A stretch of 10,023 nucleotides of DNA, from positions 1-10,023 of the forward strand of contig JAHISY010000064.1 in the NCBI GenBank assembly GCA_018817365.1. The letters are read 5' to 3'. The DNA comes from Patescibacteria group bacterium (GTDB lineage Bacteria > Patescibacteriota > Gracilibacteria > JAHISY01). Under the pieces are notes generated by a model. That model was not told the origin of the DNA, searched no databases, and saw nothing but the letters and a program-made list of their open reading frames with translations. This document shows positions 1-5,951 of the stretch, in pieces (position 1 is the first letter of the stretch; every line of letters starts with the position of its first letter). A program made the position numbers and the translations under genes.

Positions 1-72
1 TACGCGCTTGGCTACGCCAGCGCTCTACTTCGGACTTACACGGCGTGTATTTGAATGGGAAGATTGAAGTAA

Positions 73-112
73 ACATAGGTAACAGTTTAGACAAACCGAG
101 TGTTACCTATGT
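73..112. repeat. Perfect 12-bp inverted repeat, possible insertion-sequence end
   Basis: The arms ACATAGGTAACA (73-84) and TGTTACCTATGT (101-112) are exact reverse complements around a 16-nt loop. The loop contains a second small pairing, GTTT (85-88) with AAAC (93-96). From memory, TGTTACCTATGT-type motifs often occur near the ends of IS481-like elements, so this may be the edge of an insertion sequence or its scar. No transposase reading frame can be recognised in the 72 bases to its left. The link to IS481 is inference; the inverted repeat is seen directly. Confidence 0.5.
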
Positions 113-132
113 GTTCCAGTTTCTTCACCTAG

Positions 133-348
133 TTTTTACCATTAAGCCAAACTTCACAGAATCAAGAGCCTGCTTTTGTAAATTCAGAACCATCTACTGC
201 TGACACCGAGACTAAAGCTGATGCCGGCTTAGATAATGCAGATGATCACTTACCCGAAAATTCCAAAGGCAATAATTTTGTAGTAATTATTTTACTTTTT
301 AGCGCCGGTTGTTGGGCGTATTGTCGTTACAAAAAGAGAAAGAGCTGA
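133..348 (+). pseudogene. 3' remnant of a C-terminally membrane-anchored surface protein
   Basis: This 71-codon frame is open from just after a TAG (130-132) to a TGA (346-348) and contains no ATG, GTG or TTG codon, so it cannot start on its own. The peptide has an acidic, Ser/Thr/Asp-rich stalk (for example SEPSTADTETKADAG), then one hydrophobic segment NFVVIILLFSAGCWAYC and a basic tail RYKKRKS. That is the usual C-terminal stop-transfer anchor of an exported protein and resembles the C-terminus of the protein at 4303-5748. The same frame has an ATG at 109 whose reading stops at the TAG after seven codons, so either a nonsense mutation or loss of the 5' part by the rearrangement marked by the inverted repeat at 73-112 could explain it. 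Codon use and composition are less GC-rich than in the neighbouring methyltransferase. Confidence 0.5.
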
Positions 349-376
349 TGCTTTAGAGACGGAGATTTGGCGTATG

Positions 377-402
377 AAATCAACTCGAGGGGTTGGAAGT
401 TG
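377..402 (+). repeat. Dispersed 26-bp repeat, copy 1
   Basis: This stretch matches 5866-5891 at 23 of 26 positions. The shared core is AGGGGTTGG, two variable bases, then GTTG. A shorter form of the core recurs at 1313-1327 inside the methyltransferase gene. The left part AACTCGAGGGGTT also resembles the half-palindrome at 6514-6525. No protein is encoded here, so this is a dispersed non-coding repeat. Confidence 0.5.
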
Positions 403-440
403 AAAGTGGCGAGCGCGTATTTTTTAATTTTTTCACGATG

Positions 441-737
441 TTATTTTAACATCTCTAAACTCACCTCGAATTTTCCCTCCTTCGGCACGACGATTTCTTC
501 GCGTTCGCCGACGAGGAAGCGCGGCTGCATTCCCTCGAAAGTTCCCCGCAGAATTTTTCCGTCGAAACTCTCGAATTTCACGAGCGGGATTTCCGCGCGG
601 AAATCTTCTAAAATTTCGAAACGCGGAGGATTCGCCGCAGCGTGAAAATTCGCAGCCAGCCAACCTCCCGCAAACGCGATTGCGATTGCGAGCGCGATTC
701 CCATTTCTACGAGATGAATAAAATTTCTGTTGCGCAA
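441..737 (-). CDS. Small membrane-anchored protein of unknown function
   Basis: This 98-aa protein starts with the basic stretch MRNRN, followed by a single hydrophobic segment at about residues 9-30 (MGIALAIAIAFAGGWLAA). A soluble domain of about 65 residues follows, with alternating hydrophobic and charged residues and several Gly turns, likely a small beta-rich fold outside the membrane. The start is uncertain. The longest frame begins with TTG at 737 and keeps the basic N-terminus expected before a signal anchor; an ATG at 704 (residue 12) would start directly in the hydrophobic segment. A TAAAAT hexamer (complement of 747-752) ends 9 nt before the TTG, which fits a nearly leaderless start. 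Its 5' end overlaps that of the divergent methyltransferase gene by 24 bp. I do not recognise the family; it could be a shortened relative of signal-anchored hypothetical proteins common in CPR genomes. Confidence 0.6.
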   Translation of the reverse strand: MRNRNFIHLVEMGIALAIAIAFAGGWLAANFHAAANPPRFEILEDFRAEIPLVKFESFDGKILRGTFEGMQPRFLVGEREEIVVPKEGKFEVSLEMLK

Positions 738-1937
738 ACGTTGCTAATTTTAGGACGAAACCCGTCGATTTCAATCGCGGAAATTCGTGCGAAATTTCCG
801 AATTCAAAAATCTGCGCACGGGAAAAAGAGTTCGCGATTTTCGAAAATTTGGAGAAAATTGACCTCAAAAAAATCGGGGGAGTGGTGAAGACGGGGGAGG
901 TTTTTGCACACTCGCTGAAATTCACTTCTCAAAAAATTTACGAATTTTTCGCTAACGAATTTGCCGAAAAAGCGGGAAAGCATATTTTTGGAATTTCAGT
1001 TTTTCCCGAAAATTTCGCGACACTCAAAACCCTTCTTGTCGGTGCGAAAAAGTTTCTCAAAAACAAGGACATCGCTTCCCGCTTCGCGAATAAAAATTTC
1101 CACAATCTCACTTCCGCGCAATCAGAGTTCGAAATCATTAAAAAAAATGGGGTGGAGATTCTCGTTGCCCGTTCGAAAGCAGGGTGGTGGTTTGCAAAGC
1201 TGAAAAGCGTGCAGCCGTTCGCGAGTTACAAATTTCGTGATTACGAAAAGGCTTTTCGCGATGCGCGCGTCGGGATGCTACCCCCCAAGTTAGCAATTAT
1301 TATGTTGAATTTAGGGGTTGGCGGTTGGGGGGAACTTGAAAAATTTTCAATTTTCAATTTTCAATTTTCAAATAAATCTCAAAATTCAAATTTTCAAAAT
1401 AAACTTGATAGTAAAAAACTACAAACTACCAACTACAAACTACCAACTATCTACGATCCGTTTTGCGGATGCGGGGGGATTCTCGTCGAGGCGGGACTGC
1501 TCGGATTTGAAAATTTCGGCAGCGACATCGATCCGCGGATGGTCGAATTCTCACAAAAAAATCTGGCAGCGCTTAATTTGCAAGCTGACGTTTTTCTCCA
1601 CGATGCTCACGAAAGAGTTCAAAAAAAATTCGATGTGGTTGTTTCCGAAGGGCATCTCGGACCGCCGCGCAAGACGATTCCCGAACCTCAAGTACGCGCG
1701 AAGATTTTCGAGGAGCTGAAAAATTTATACGAAAAATTTTTCAGCTGGATCGATTGCCAGCGAGTGGCGATCTGCTTTCCGGTTTATCTAGAGAACGGGA
1801 TGCCTAAATTTTTCGCTTCGAGCGAGATTCTGCCCGCGATCGCGAAATTCGGCTGGCAAGTCCGCAACACGGAAAAATTAATTTACTCGCGGGAGAATCA
1901 GACGGTGGGACGGGAGATTGTTGTTTTGGAACGGTAG
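714..1937 (+). CDS. TrmG10/Trm11-like RNA (guanine-N2) methyltransferase
   Basis: This 407-aa protein resembles the Trm11/TrmG10 group of THUMP-containing SAM-dependent methyltransferases, which N2-methylate guanosine 10 of tRNA. Residues 1-160 form the RNA-binding part, with the N-terminal ILGRNPSISIAEIRA typical of the group. Residues 179-200 (EKAFRDARVGMLPPKLAIIM) are the linker motif before the catalytic domain. SAM-binding motif I is DPFCGCGG (248-255), followed by GSDIDPRMVE (269-278). The catalytic motif IV reads SEGHLGPP (311-318) instead of N/DPPY, so the exact reaction is less certain. The ATG at 714 is preferred over 642 because the conserved N-terminus starts there. Residues about 201-246 are an insertion made of short tandem repeats, placed exactly between the linker motif and motif I. 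The TAG stop lies in a palindromic repeat. Confidence 0.75.
   Translation: MNKISVAQTLLILGRNPSISIAEIRAKFPNSKICAREKEFAIFENLEKIDLKKIGGVVKTGEVFAHSLKFTSQKIYEFFANEFAEKAGKHIFGISVFPENFATLKTLLVGAKKFLKNKDIASRFANKNFHNLTSAQSEFEIIKKNGVEILVARSKAGWWFAKLKSVQPFASYKFRDYEKAFRDARVGMLPPKLAIIMLNLGVGGWGELEKFSIFNFQFSNKSQNSNFQNKLDSKKLQTTNYKLPTIYDPFCGCGGILVEAGLLGFENFGSDIDPRMVEFSQKNLAALNLQADVFLHDAHERVQKKFDVVVSEGHLGPPRKTIPEPQVRAKIFEELKNLYEKFFSWIDCQRVAICFPVYLENGMPKFFASSEILPAIAKFGWQVRNTEKLIYSRENQTVGREIVVLER
1314..1449 (+). repeat. Composite heptanucleotide repeat inserted in frame in the methyltransferase gene
   Basis: Four exact copies of the 7-nt unit TTTTCAA occupy 1344-1371, followed by related degenerate TTC/AAA-rich sequence. 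Then come two exact copies of the 14-nt unit ACTACAAACTACCA (1418-1431, 1432-1445) and a partial third. A GGGGTTGG core (1314-1321), shared with the dispersed repeat at 377-402 and 5866-5891, begins the block. It encodes about 46 residues rich in Phe, Asn, Gln, Ser and Thr (for example KFSIFNFQFSNKS) between the linker motif and SAM motif I. Untranslated relatives of the TTTTCAA array lie at 2407-2450 and 5807-5850, so this is a dispersed repeat and not conserved protein sequence. Confidence 0.8.
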
Positions 1938-1987
1938 AGACGCGCTCGAACGCTAGAGACGCAAGACGCATTGCAATGCGTCTCTAC
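1934..1987. repeat. Nested palindromic repeat between convergent genes
   Basis: GTAGAGACGC (1934-1943) and TAGAGACGC (1954-1962) are direct copies, and GCGTCTCTAC (1978-1987) is their inverted copy. Inside lies a perfect 20-bp palindrome, AGACGCATTGCAATGCGTCT (1964-1983). The block fills the 54-nt gap between the methyltransferase and RidA stop codons and contributes the methyltransferase TAG stop (1935-1937). It could fold into a strong hairpin and end transcription from both sides, although no T-run follows either arm. Similar GCGTCTCTAC palindromes are familiar intergenic repeats in unrelated bacterial groups (from memory). Confidence 0.75.
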
Positions 1988-1991
1988 GAAA

Positions 1992-2363
1992 TTACGAAAC
2001 TGCCACTGCCTCGATTTCGACGAGCGCATTTTTCGGTAAATTCGAAACTTCGATCGTCGCCCGCGCGGGCTTCCATTCGCCGAAAAATTCTGCGTAAACC
2101 TCATTCACCGCTGCGAAATCTTCCATCGATTTCAGATAAATTGTCGTTTTCACGACTTTCGAAAAATCGACATTCGCCGCTTTCAAGACTTCCCGCAGAT
2201 TTTCCAAAACTTGTTTCGTTTGTTCCGCAGCCGTTCCTTCCAAAAATACTCCCGCGGGAGTGAGCGCGATTTGTCCACTGCAAAAAATCAGATTTCCGGT
2301 GGTGATGGCTTGCGAGTACGGACCGATGGCGGCGGGAGCGAGAGGGGTTTGGATGGTTTTCAC
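1992..2363 (-). CDS. ridA: RidA-family enamine/imine deaminase
   Basis: This 123-aa protein is full length for the RidA/YjgF/UK114 family, whose members hydrolyse reactive 2-aminoacrylate-type enamines and imines released by PLP enzymes. It forms homotrimers in the cytoplasm with active sites between subunits. Visible hallmarks are IGPYSQA (13-19, with the active-site Tyr), FCSGQIAL (27-34), and the signature RATIEVSNLPKNALVEIEAVA with Arg101 and Glu117 matching the substrate carboxylate-binding Arg and the catalytic Glu. The start codon is GTG (2361-2363), fixed by the conserved MKTIQT-like N-terminus. The sequence before it is pyrimidine-rich (CCTCCTCCT), so there is no Shine-Dalgarno. The gene is convergent with the methyltransferase and divergent from the DUF4012 gene. 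Nothing nearby suggests a specific partner; a housekeeping metabolite-repair role is likely. Confidence 0.92.
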   Translation of the reverse strand: MKTIQTPLAPAAIGPYSQAITTGNLIFCSGQIALTPAGVFLEGTAAEQTKQVLENLREVLKAANVDFSKVVKTTIYLKSMEDFAAVNEVYAEFFGEWKPARATIEVSNLPKNALVEIEAVAVS

Positions 2364-2406
2364 AGGAGGAGGATTAAAGAGGAAGATCTTCTATTTTGGA
2401 GTGCCC

Positions 2407-2450
2407 AAATTTTCAATTTTCAATTTACAATTTTCAAACAAATCTTAATA
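2407..2450 (+). repeat. TTTTCAA heptanucleotide repeat, intergenic copy
   Basis: Four 7-nt units lie at 2410-2437: TTTTCAA, TTTTCAA, TTTACAA, TTTTCAA. An AAACAAATCT-like tail follows, closely related to the tail of the array inside the methyltransferase gene (AAATAAATCT at 1370-1379). The block occupies the divergent intergenic region between ridA and the DUF4012 gene, upstream of the DUF4012 promoter. Read on the plus strand it would encode nearly the same KFSIFN-QFSNKS peptide as the in-gene copy, but no gene is present here. Confidence 0.75.
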
Positions 2451-2520
2451 ATCAATTGATTAGACAGGTGCTTATTTTAGAGGGAACTACTAAGATTTTA
2501 AAATCAGAAGTTTAAAGTTT

Positions 2521-2529
2521 TGCTAAAAT
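2521..2529 (+). promoter_or_regulatory. Extended -10 promoter (TGCTAAAAT) of the DUF4012 gene
   Basis: TGCTAAAAT has the extended -10 form TG-N-TAAAAT. The hexamer (2524-2529) ends only 9 nt before the ATG at 2539. Transcription would normally begin about 7 nt after the hexamer, leaving a leader of only a few bases, so a leaderless mRNA is predicted. The same nonamer precedes the genes at 4303 and 5981. No convincing -35 is seen, as is usual for extended -10 promoters. Confidence 0.6.
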
Positions 2530-2538
2530 TATTAAGCA

Positions 2539-4269
2539 ATGTTTTTCCAAAAAGTTCTCGCTAAAATTCACCCCAAAAAAAAGAAAGTTTGGAAGTGGGC
2601 ACTTGCGATTTTTGCCGCGATTTTGATTGTCGGAATGATTTTCGTTCGACTGGCAATCGGGGAGTTGGGCGAGTTAGGCATTTTCAAAATTTCCGGTTTT
2701 CCGATTGCCAAAAATTATCTCGTCATTTTTCAAAATGACGCGGAACGGCGACCGACGGGCGGCTTCATCACCGCGTACGCGATTCTCCGTTTCCGCGCGG
2801 GGATTCCTTTTTTCGAATTCGGGAATGTTTATGATGAAAAATTAATCCAAAAAAATTCCACACCGCCGGATGCGACGATCGCCGAGCTGCTCGCTGGGGA
2901 TTTTTATCCCGGACACGGTTTTCGCGATGGCAATTTCGACGCCGATTTCCCCACTGCGGCGGAAGAATTGATCCGGCTGTTTCGGCTCGGTTTCCCCGAA
3001 TCTGAATTCGACGGCGTGATTGCGATTGACTTCACCGCGTTCGAAAATCTTGCAAAAACGCTCGCCCCCGAAATTACGGGCGAAGCGGGTTTGTTCTCGC
3101 GGATTGAAAACGAGGTTCAAGATATCGATCTTCACAATCCCGACGAAATTCAAAACCGCAAAAATTTCCTCGCGGATCTCGCGAAAAGTTTGATTAAAAA
3201 ATCTGTTCTGCATCCAAAAAAAGCTGCGCAGAGCATCCTTGCGAGTTTGGATTCGAAACATGTCCTTTTTTATTTCCGCGATTCCAAAATTCAAGAAGTT
3301 GTGAAAACAAAAAATTGGGATGGCGGACTGCCGATTCCGTCGCAAGATTTGCTCGCGGTGAACGAAGGAAATTACGGTGGGATGAAGTCGTCGCGATATT
3401 TGGTGCGCGATATTTTTTACGATGTCGAGTTTTCCGAAAATTCCGATGGCGGATTAACCCCTGTTGCAAATCTCAAAATTTCGCTCGCGCATCGTGGTGA
3501 CACGGCGGAGCCGATTTCGGGATTTTATAAAAGTTTTTGGCGGATTTTCACGCCGCTCGGTTCGCAAAAGATTTCCGGACAAGTTGACCGGAATTTCGAC
3601 GATGGTTCGCGGCAAGTTTTCGGCAAAATTATCAAAATGAATCCGAATGAAACGCGCGAAATTGCGCTCGAATACGAGTTACCTATGTCGGTTCTCGTGG
3701 ACGGAATTTATCGCCTCAAAATTCAAAAACAGCCGGGAAGCACCGCTGACTTCGTTCGGGTCTCGGTGAAACTTCCAAGCGGATATTTATTTCAGCATTC
3801 AGCATTCAGCATTCAGCATTCAGAAAGTTTGGAAATAAAAGAGAATTTGGCGGTGTATCAAACTTTGTTGGATACGGATAAAGATTTAGAGCTGAAAATT
3901 TTACCCGACACTATCCCGCCGCGGTTGGCGTGGCAGGAATTTGTCGGGACGAATTTGCGGACGATTGATCTTCGTTTCAGCGAGCCGCTCGATCCGGATT
4001 CGGTTGCCGCCGCGAAGTTTTCGCTTGCTGACATGAATTACCGTAACCACCGATTTGATTCAGTCGAAATTCAGCGCATCCGTTTTATCTCGCCGCAAAA
4101 TATTCAACTTGATATTTCAGGGGTCACGCCGGAATGCCGCGAGTGGTACGAATTGCGATTCGACGGGGTGGCTGATCAGCACGGAAATATTCTCCGCGAT
4201 CAAAAAATTACAGTTGTGCAATGGATTGATGAATTCGGCAACATTTGCGATGCGGAGAGAAAATTGTAA
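2539..4269 (+). CDS. DUF4012 domain envelope protein with C-terminal Ig-like domain
   Basis: This 576-aa protein has a Lys-rich N-terminus (residues 10-19) followed by one membrane segment (about 19-39), so the bulk lies outside the membrane. The DUF4012 hallmark follows: NYLVIFQNDAERRPTGGFIT (59-78), the DADFPTAAEELIRLF region (134-148) and FDGVIAIDFTAFENL (157-171). DUF4012 proteins are widespread in CPR bacteria and Actinobacteria; their function is unknown, but they are cell-surface or wall-associated. Residues about 457-560 (DTIPPRLAW..., LRFSEPLDPDSVAAAKFSL) resemble the SbsA-type bacterial Ig-like domain (Big_5). Residues about 418-428 come from a TTCAGCA tandem repeat in the linker before that domain. 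The start has its own promoter 9 nt upstream and no Shine-Dalgarno. The next gene begins 33 nt after the stop, with a separate promoter. Confidence 0.82.
   Translation: MFFQKVLAKIHPKKKKVWKWALAIFAAILIVGMIFVRLAIGELGELGIFKISGFPIAKNYLVIFQNDAERRPTGGFITAYAILRFRAGIPFFEFGNVYDEKLIQKNSTPPDATIAELLAGDFYPGHGFRDGNFDADFPTAAEELIRLFRLGFPESEFDGVIAIDFTAFENLAKTLAPEITGEAGLFSRIENEVQDIDLHNPDEIQNRKNFLADLAKSLIKKSVLHPKKAAQSILASLDSKHVLFYFRDSKIQEVVKTKNWDGGLPIPSQDLLAVNEGNYGGMKSSRYLVRDIFYDVEFSENSDGGLTPVANLKISLAHRGDTAEPISGFYKSFWRIFTPLGSQKISGQVDRNFDDGSRQVFGKIIKMNPNETREIALEYELPMSVLVDGIYRLKIQKQPGSTADFVRVSVKLPSGYLFQHSAFSIQHSESLEIKENLAVYQTLLDTDKDLELKILPDTIPPRLAWQEFVGTNLRTIDLRFSEPLDPDSVAAAKFSLADMNYRNHRFDSVEIQRIRFISPQNIQLDISGVTPECREWYELRFDGVADQHGNILRDQKITVVQWIDEFGNICDAERKL
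3791..3823 (+). repeat. TTCAGCA tandem heptanucleotide repeat inside the DUF4012 gene
   Basis: Four exact copies of TTCAGCA (3791-3818) and a partial fifth (TTCAG, 3819-3823) run in frame and encode a peptide around FQHSAFSIQHSES. The repeat falls in the linker between the DUF4012 part and the Ig-like domain, where extra residues should be tolerated. Gain or loss of one 7-nt unit would shift the frame and remove the C-terminal domain. Confidence 0.85.
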
Positions 4270-4272
4270 ATC

Positions 4273-4281
4273 TGCTAAAAT
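4273..4281 (+). promoter_or_regulatory. Extended -10 promoter (TGCTAAAAT) of the TSP3/PKD gene
   Basis: This copy of TGCTAAAAT starts three bases after the stop of the DUF4012 gene; its hexamer (4276-4281) ends 21 nt before the ATG at 4303. The predicted leader is about 15 nt, made almost only of A and T, with no Shine-Dalgarno. The stretch from TCTGCTAAAAT to the ATG closely resembles the one before the pilin gene at 5981, which suggests one conserved promoter-leader module. Confidence 0.6.
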
Positions 4282-4302
4282 CTAAAAGATTAAAAAATTA
4301 AA

Positions 4303-5748
4303 ATGAAACTTTTTCGCTTCCGCAAAATTCTCGCATGCTCGCTTGCTTTCATTTTTATCCCCGCTGCTCTCGCAGCTTTCGAAAATGATCTTTCGATTTC
4401 CAGCGATGAATTGACGATGCAGCCCGCGAGCGGAGTGATTCACGGGCAGATGGTAAAGATTTACGCCACAGTTCGTAGCAATGGAAGCGAAGATTTTATC
4501 GGAACAGTGAAATTCTTCATCGACGGAGCGCAAATCGCCACTGACCAGCCGGTGAGCGTGAAGTCGGGCGGTGTGCCCGACGAAGTTTTTGTGAATTGGA
4601 ATGCGGTGGTCGGCAACCACAAAATTTCCGCGCAAATCTATCCTTTCGAAGCAGAAGGAGATAATCCTGCCAACAATTTTGCCGAAAAAGATTTCTTTAT
4701 CGATGCGGATTCCGATGGCGACGGAGTGGGTGATCTACTCGACATCGACGATGACAACGATGGTCTGAAAGATTCCGATGAGGAGAATATTGGCACGAAT
4801 CCGAAGAAGAGCGATACCGACAACGATGGGGTGGGAGACGCGGTGGATGTTTTTCCGCTCGATCCGAACGAGCAGGCTGATTCCGACAACGACGGTGTGG
4901 GTGACAATGCCGATCTCGACGATGACAACGACGGTTTGCCGGATTCCGCCGAAATCGAAATTAAAACCGACCCGCTTAATCCCGACACTGACGGCGACGG
5001 AGCGGAGCTTTGCAACGACTTACTCGACAAATTTCCGCTCGATTTTACCGAATGTTCTGATCGCGATGGCGACGGGACGGGTGATAATTCCGACAAATTT
5101 CCCGATGATCCGGCGGAGTGGGGTGATTGCGACGGCGATGGGGTGGGCGACAATGCCGATTCCGATGACGACAATGACGGAGTTCTCGATTCTGCCGACG
5201 CGCTGCCGTGCAATCCGAACGAGACGGAAGACTGCGACGGCGACGGGGTGGGCGACAACGAAGATTCCGATGATGACAACGACGGCGTGTCGGATTCTGA
5301 AGATGCTTTCCGCTGCGATCCCGCCGAATCAAAAGATTCCGACGGCGACGGACTCGGCGACAACGCCGATCCGAATGACGAGAATCAGGGTCCGGTTCCT
5401 ATTTTCGAAGGCGACAGAATTGTAATCGTGAACGAGGAGGTTTCTTTCGACGCTTCGAAATCTTCCGATGCAGACGGGAAAGTAGTGGCTTTCGTGTGGG
5501 ATTTCGGGGATGGTTCGGCAATTTCCGAGATCGCGAAAACAGTTCATGTTTTCAAAAAAATTGGGGAGTTCGTGGTGAAATTAAAAGTTACCGACGATGC
5601 GGGCGAGAGCCGTGTGAAGGAAGCGATTGTCGTTGTCGAAAATTCTCCGTGGCTCGAACAGGCGTTGCTATGGCTGATGATCGGACTGTTGCTTGCTTTT
5701 CTTTTTATTTTTTGGAAAACGGTACAATTCAAAAAAAGCGAGCGGTGA
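4303..5748 (+). CDS. Secreted CARDB-like / thrombospondin-type-3 / PKD surface protein with C-terminal anchor
   Basis: This 481-aa protein has a Sec signal peptide (basic start, hydrophobic core 11-25, likely cleavage near LAA-FEN). Residues about 28-134 look like a CARDB-type adhesion domain (LTMQPASGVIHGQMVKIYAT..., KISAQIYPFEAEGDNPANN). Residues about 135-361 hold twelve DxDxDG calcium-binding loops of thrombospondin type 3 repeats (DSDGDGVGD, DDDNDGLKD and so on), several with extra Cys. Residues about 369-447 are a PKD domain with its VWDFGDG hallmark (398-404). A membrane segment (452-471) and a basic tail (KKSER) anchor it. It is therefore an envelope-anchored, probably calcium-stiffened stalk or adhesin. 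It ends in TGA, which supports the standard code. The Asp/Gly-rich codons make long artefactual frames on both strands of this region. Confidence 0.88.
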   Translation: MKLFRFRKILACSLAFIFIPAALAAFENDLSISSDELTMQPASGVIHGQMVKIYATVRSNGSEDFIGTVKFFIDGAQIATDQPVSVKSGGVPDEVFVNWNAVVGNHKISAQIYPFEAEGDNPANNFAEKDFFIDADSDGDGVGDLLDIDDDNDGLKDSDEENIGTNPKKSDTDNDGVGDAVDVFPLDPNEQADSDNDGVGDNADLDDDNDGLPDSAEIEIKTDPLNPDTDGDGAELCNDLLDKFPLDFTECSDRDGDGTGDNSDKFPDDPAEWGDCDGDGVGDNADSDDDNDGVLDSADALPCNPNETEDCDGDGVGDNEDSDDDNDGVSDSEDAFRCDPAESKDSDGDGLGDNADPNDENQGPVPIFEGDRIVIVNEEVSFDASKSSDADGKVVAFVWDFGDGSAISEIAKTVHVFKKIGEFVVKLKVTDDAGESRVKEAIVVVENSPWLEQALLWLMIGLLLAFLFIFWKTVQFKKSER

Positions 5749-5806
5749 AGATGGCTTTTGGCTGTTGATTGCTGGGGACACTCAATCTCTGACATTGCTC
5801 CTCCAG

Positions 5807-5850
5807 AATTTTCAAGTCTCAAATTTTCAAATAAATGTCCAAGTTTAGGA
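5807..5850 (+). repeat. TTTTCAA heptanucleotide repeat, degenerate intergenic copy
   Basis: TTTTCAA (5809-5815), GTCTCAA (5816-5822) and TTTTCAA (5824-5830) are followed by an AATAAATGTCC-like tail, matching the architecture of the arrays at 1344-1380 and 2410-2446 with more divergence. It lies in the 232-nt gap between the TSP3/PKD gene and the pilin gene, just before the dispersed repeat at 5866-5891. Confidence 0.6.
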
Positions 5851-5865
5851 GGGTGGGGTCTCACC

Positions 5866-5891
5866 AAATCAACCCCAGGGGTTGGTAGTTG
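5866..5891 (+). repeat. Dispersed 26-bp repeat, copy 2
   Basis: This matches 377-402 at 23 of 26 positions. It contains a local inverted repeat, CAACCCC (5870-5876) with GGGGTTG (5878-5884), around a single A. In copy 1 this symmetry is partly lost (CAACTCG/GGGGTTG). The rest of the gap up to the pilin promoter has no gene I can support. Confidence 0.6.
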
Positions 5892-5951
5892 GCAGATTGT
5901 CTTGCCGAAGAATTTTTCGCTAGCGCGAACATTGTTTCGAAGCTTCTTTTC

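Noticed and set aside
3..203. Open frame of 66 codons at the left edge as the 3' end of a transposase or other gene
   Set aside because: It reads through the inverted repeat and across the remnant gene in another frame, shows no recognisable motif, and looks like chance.
437..453. Perfect inverted repeat GATGTTA-TTT-TAACATC as a terminator of the small protein gene
   Set aside because: It overlaps the stop codon, is AT-rich, and the minus-strand sequence after it (GTGAAAAAATTAAAAAA) has A-runs instead of the T-run needed for termination.
642..713. Upstream ATG at 642 extending the methyltransferase by 24 residues
   Set aside because: The extension is Arg/Cys/Asp-rich low-quality sequence antisense to the small anchored protein, while the recognisable ILGRNP N-terminus fits a start at 714.
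1344..1449. Tandem repeats considered as a CRISPR array
   Set aside because: Units are 7 or 14 nt with no unique spacers between them, and the block is translated in frame inside a gene.
2364..2382. AGGAGGAGGATTAAAGAGG, resembling a strong Shine-Dalgarno on the plus strand
   Set aside because: No plausible plus-strand gene follows: the next frames end in the heptanucleotide repeat. The stretch is the complement of the pyrimidine-rich leader of ridA.
4638..5425. Long frames in and opposite the TSP3 region (241 aa minus at 4638-5363, 215 aa plus at 4778-5425, and others)
   Set aside because: They are shadows of the periodic Asp/Gly codons, consisting of Ser/Pro or Arg/Thr-rich monotony without domains; the TSP3/PKD frame has signal peptide, domains and anchor.
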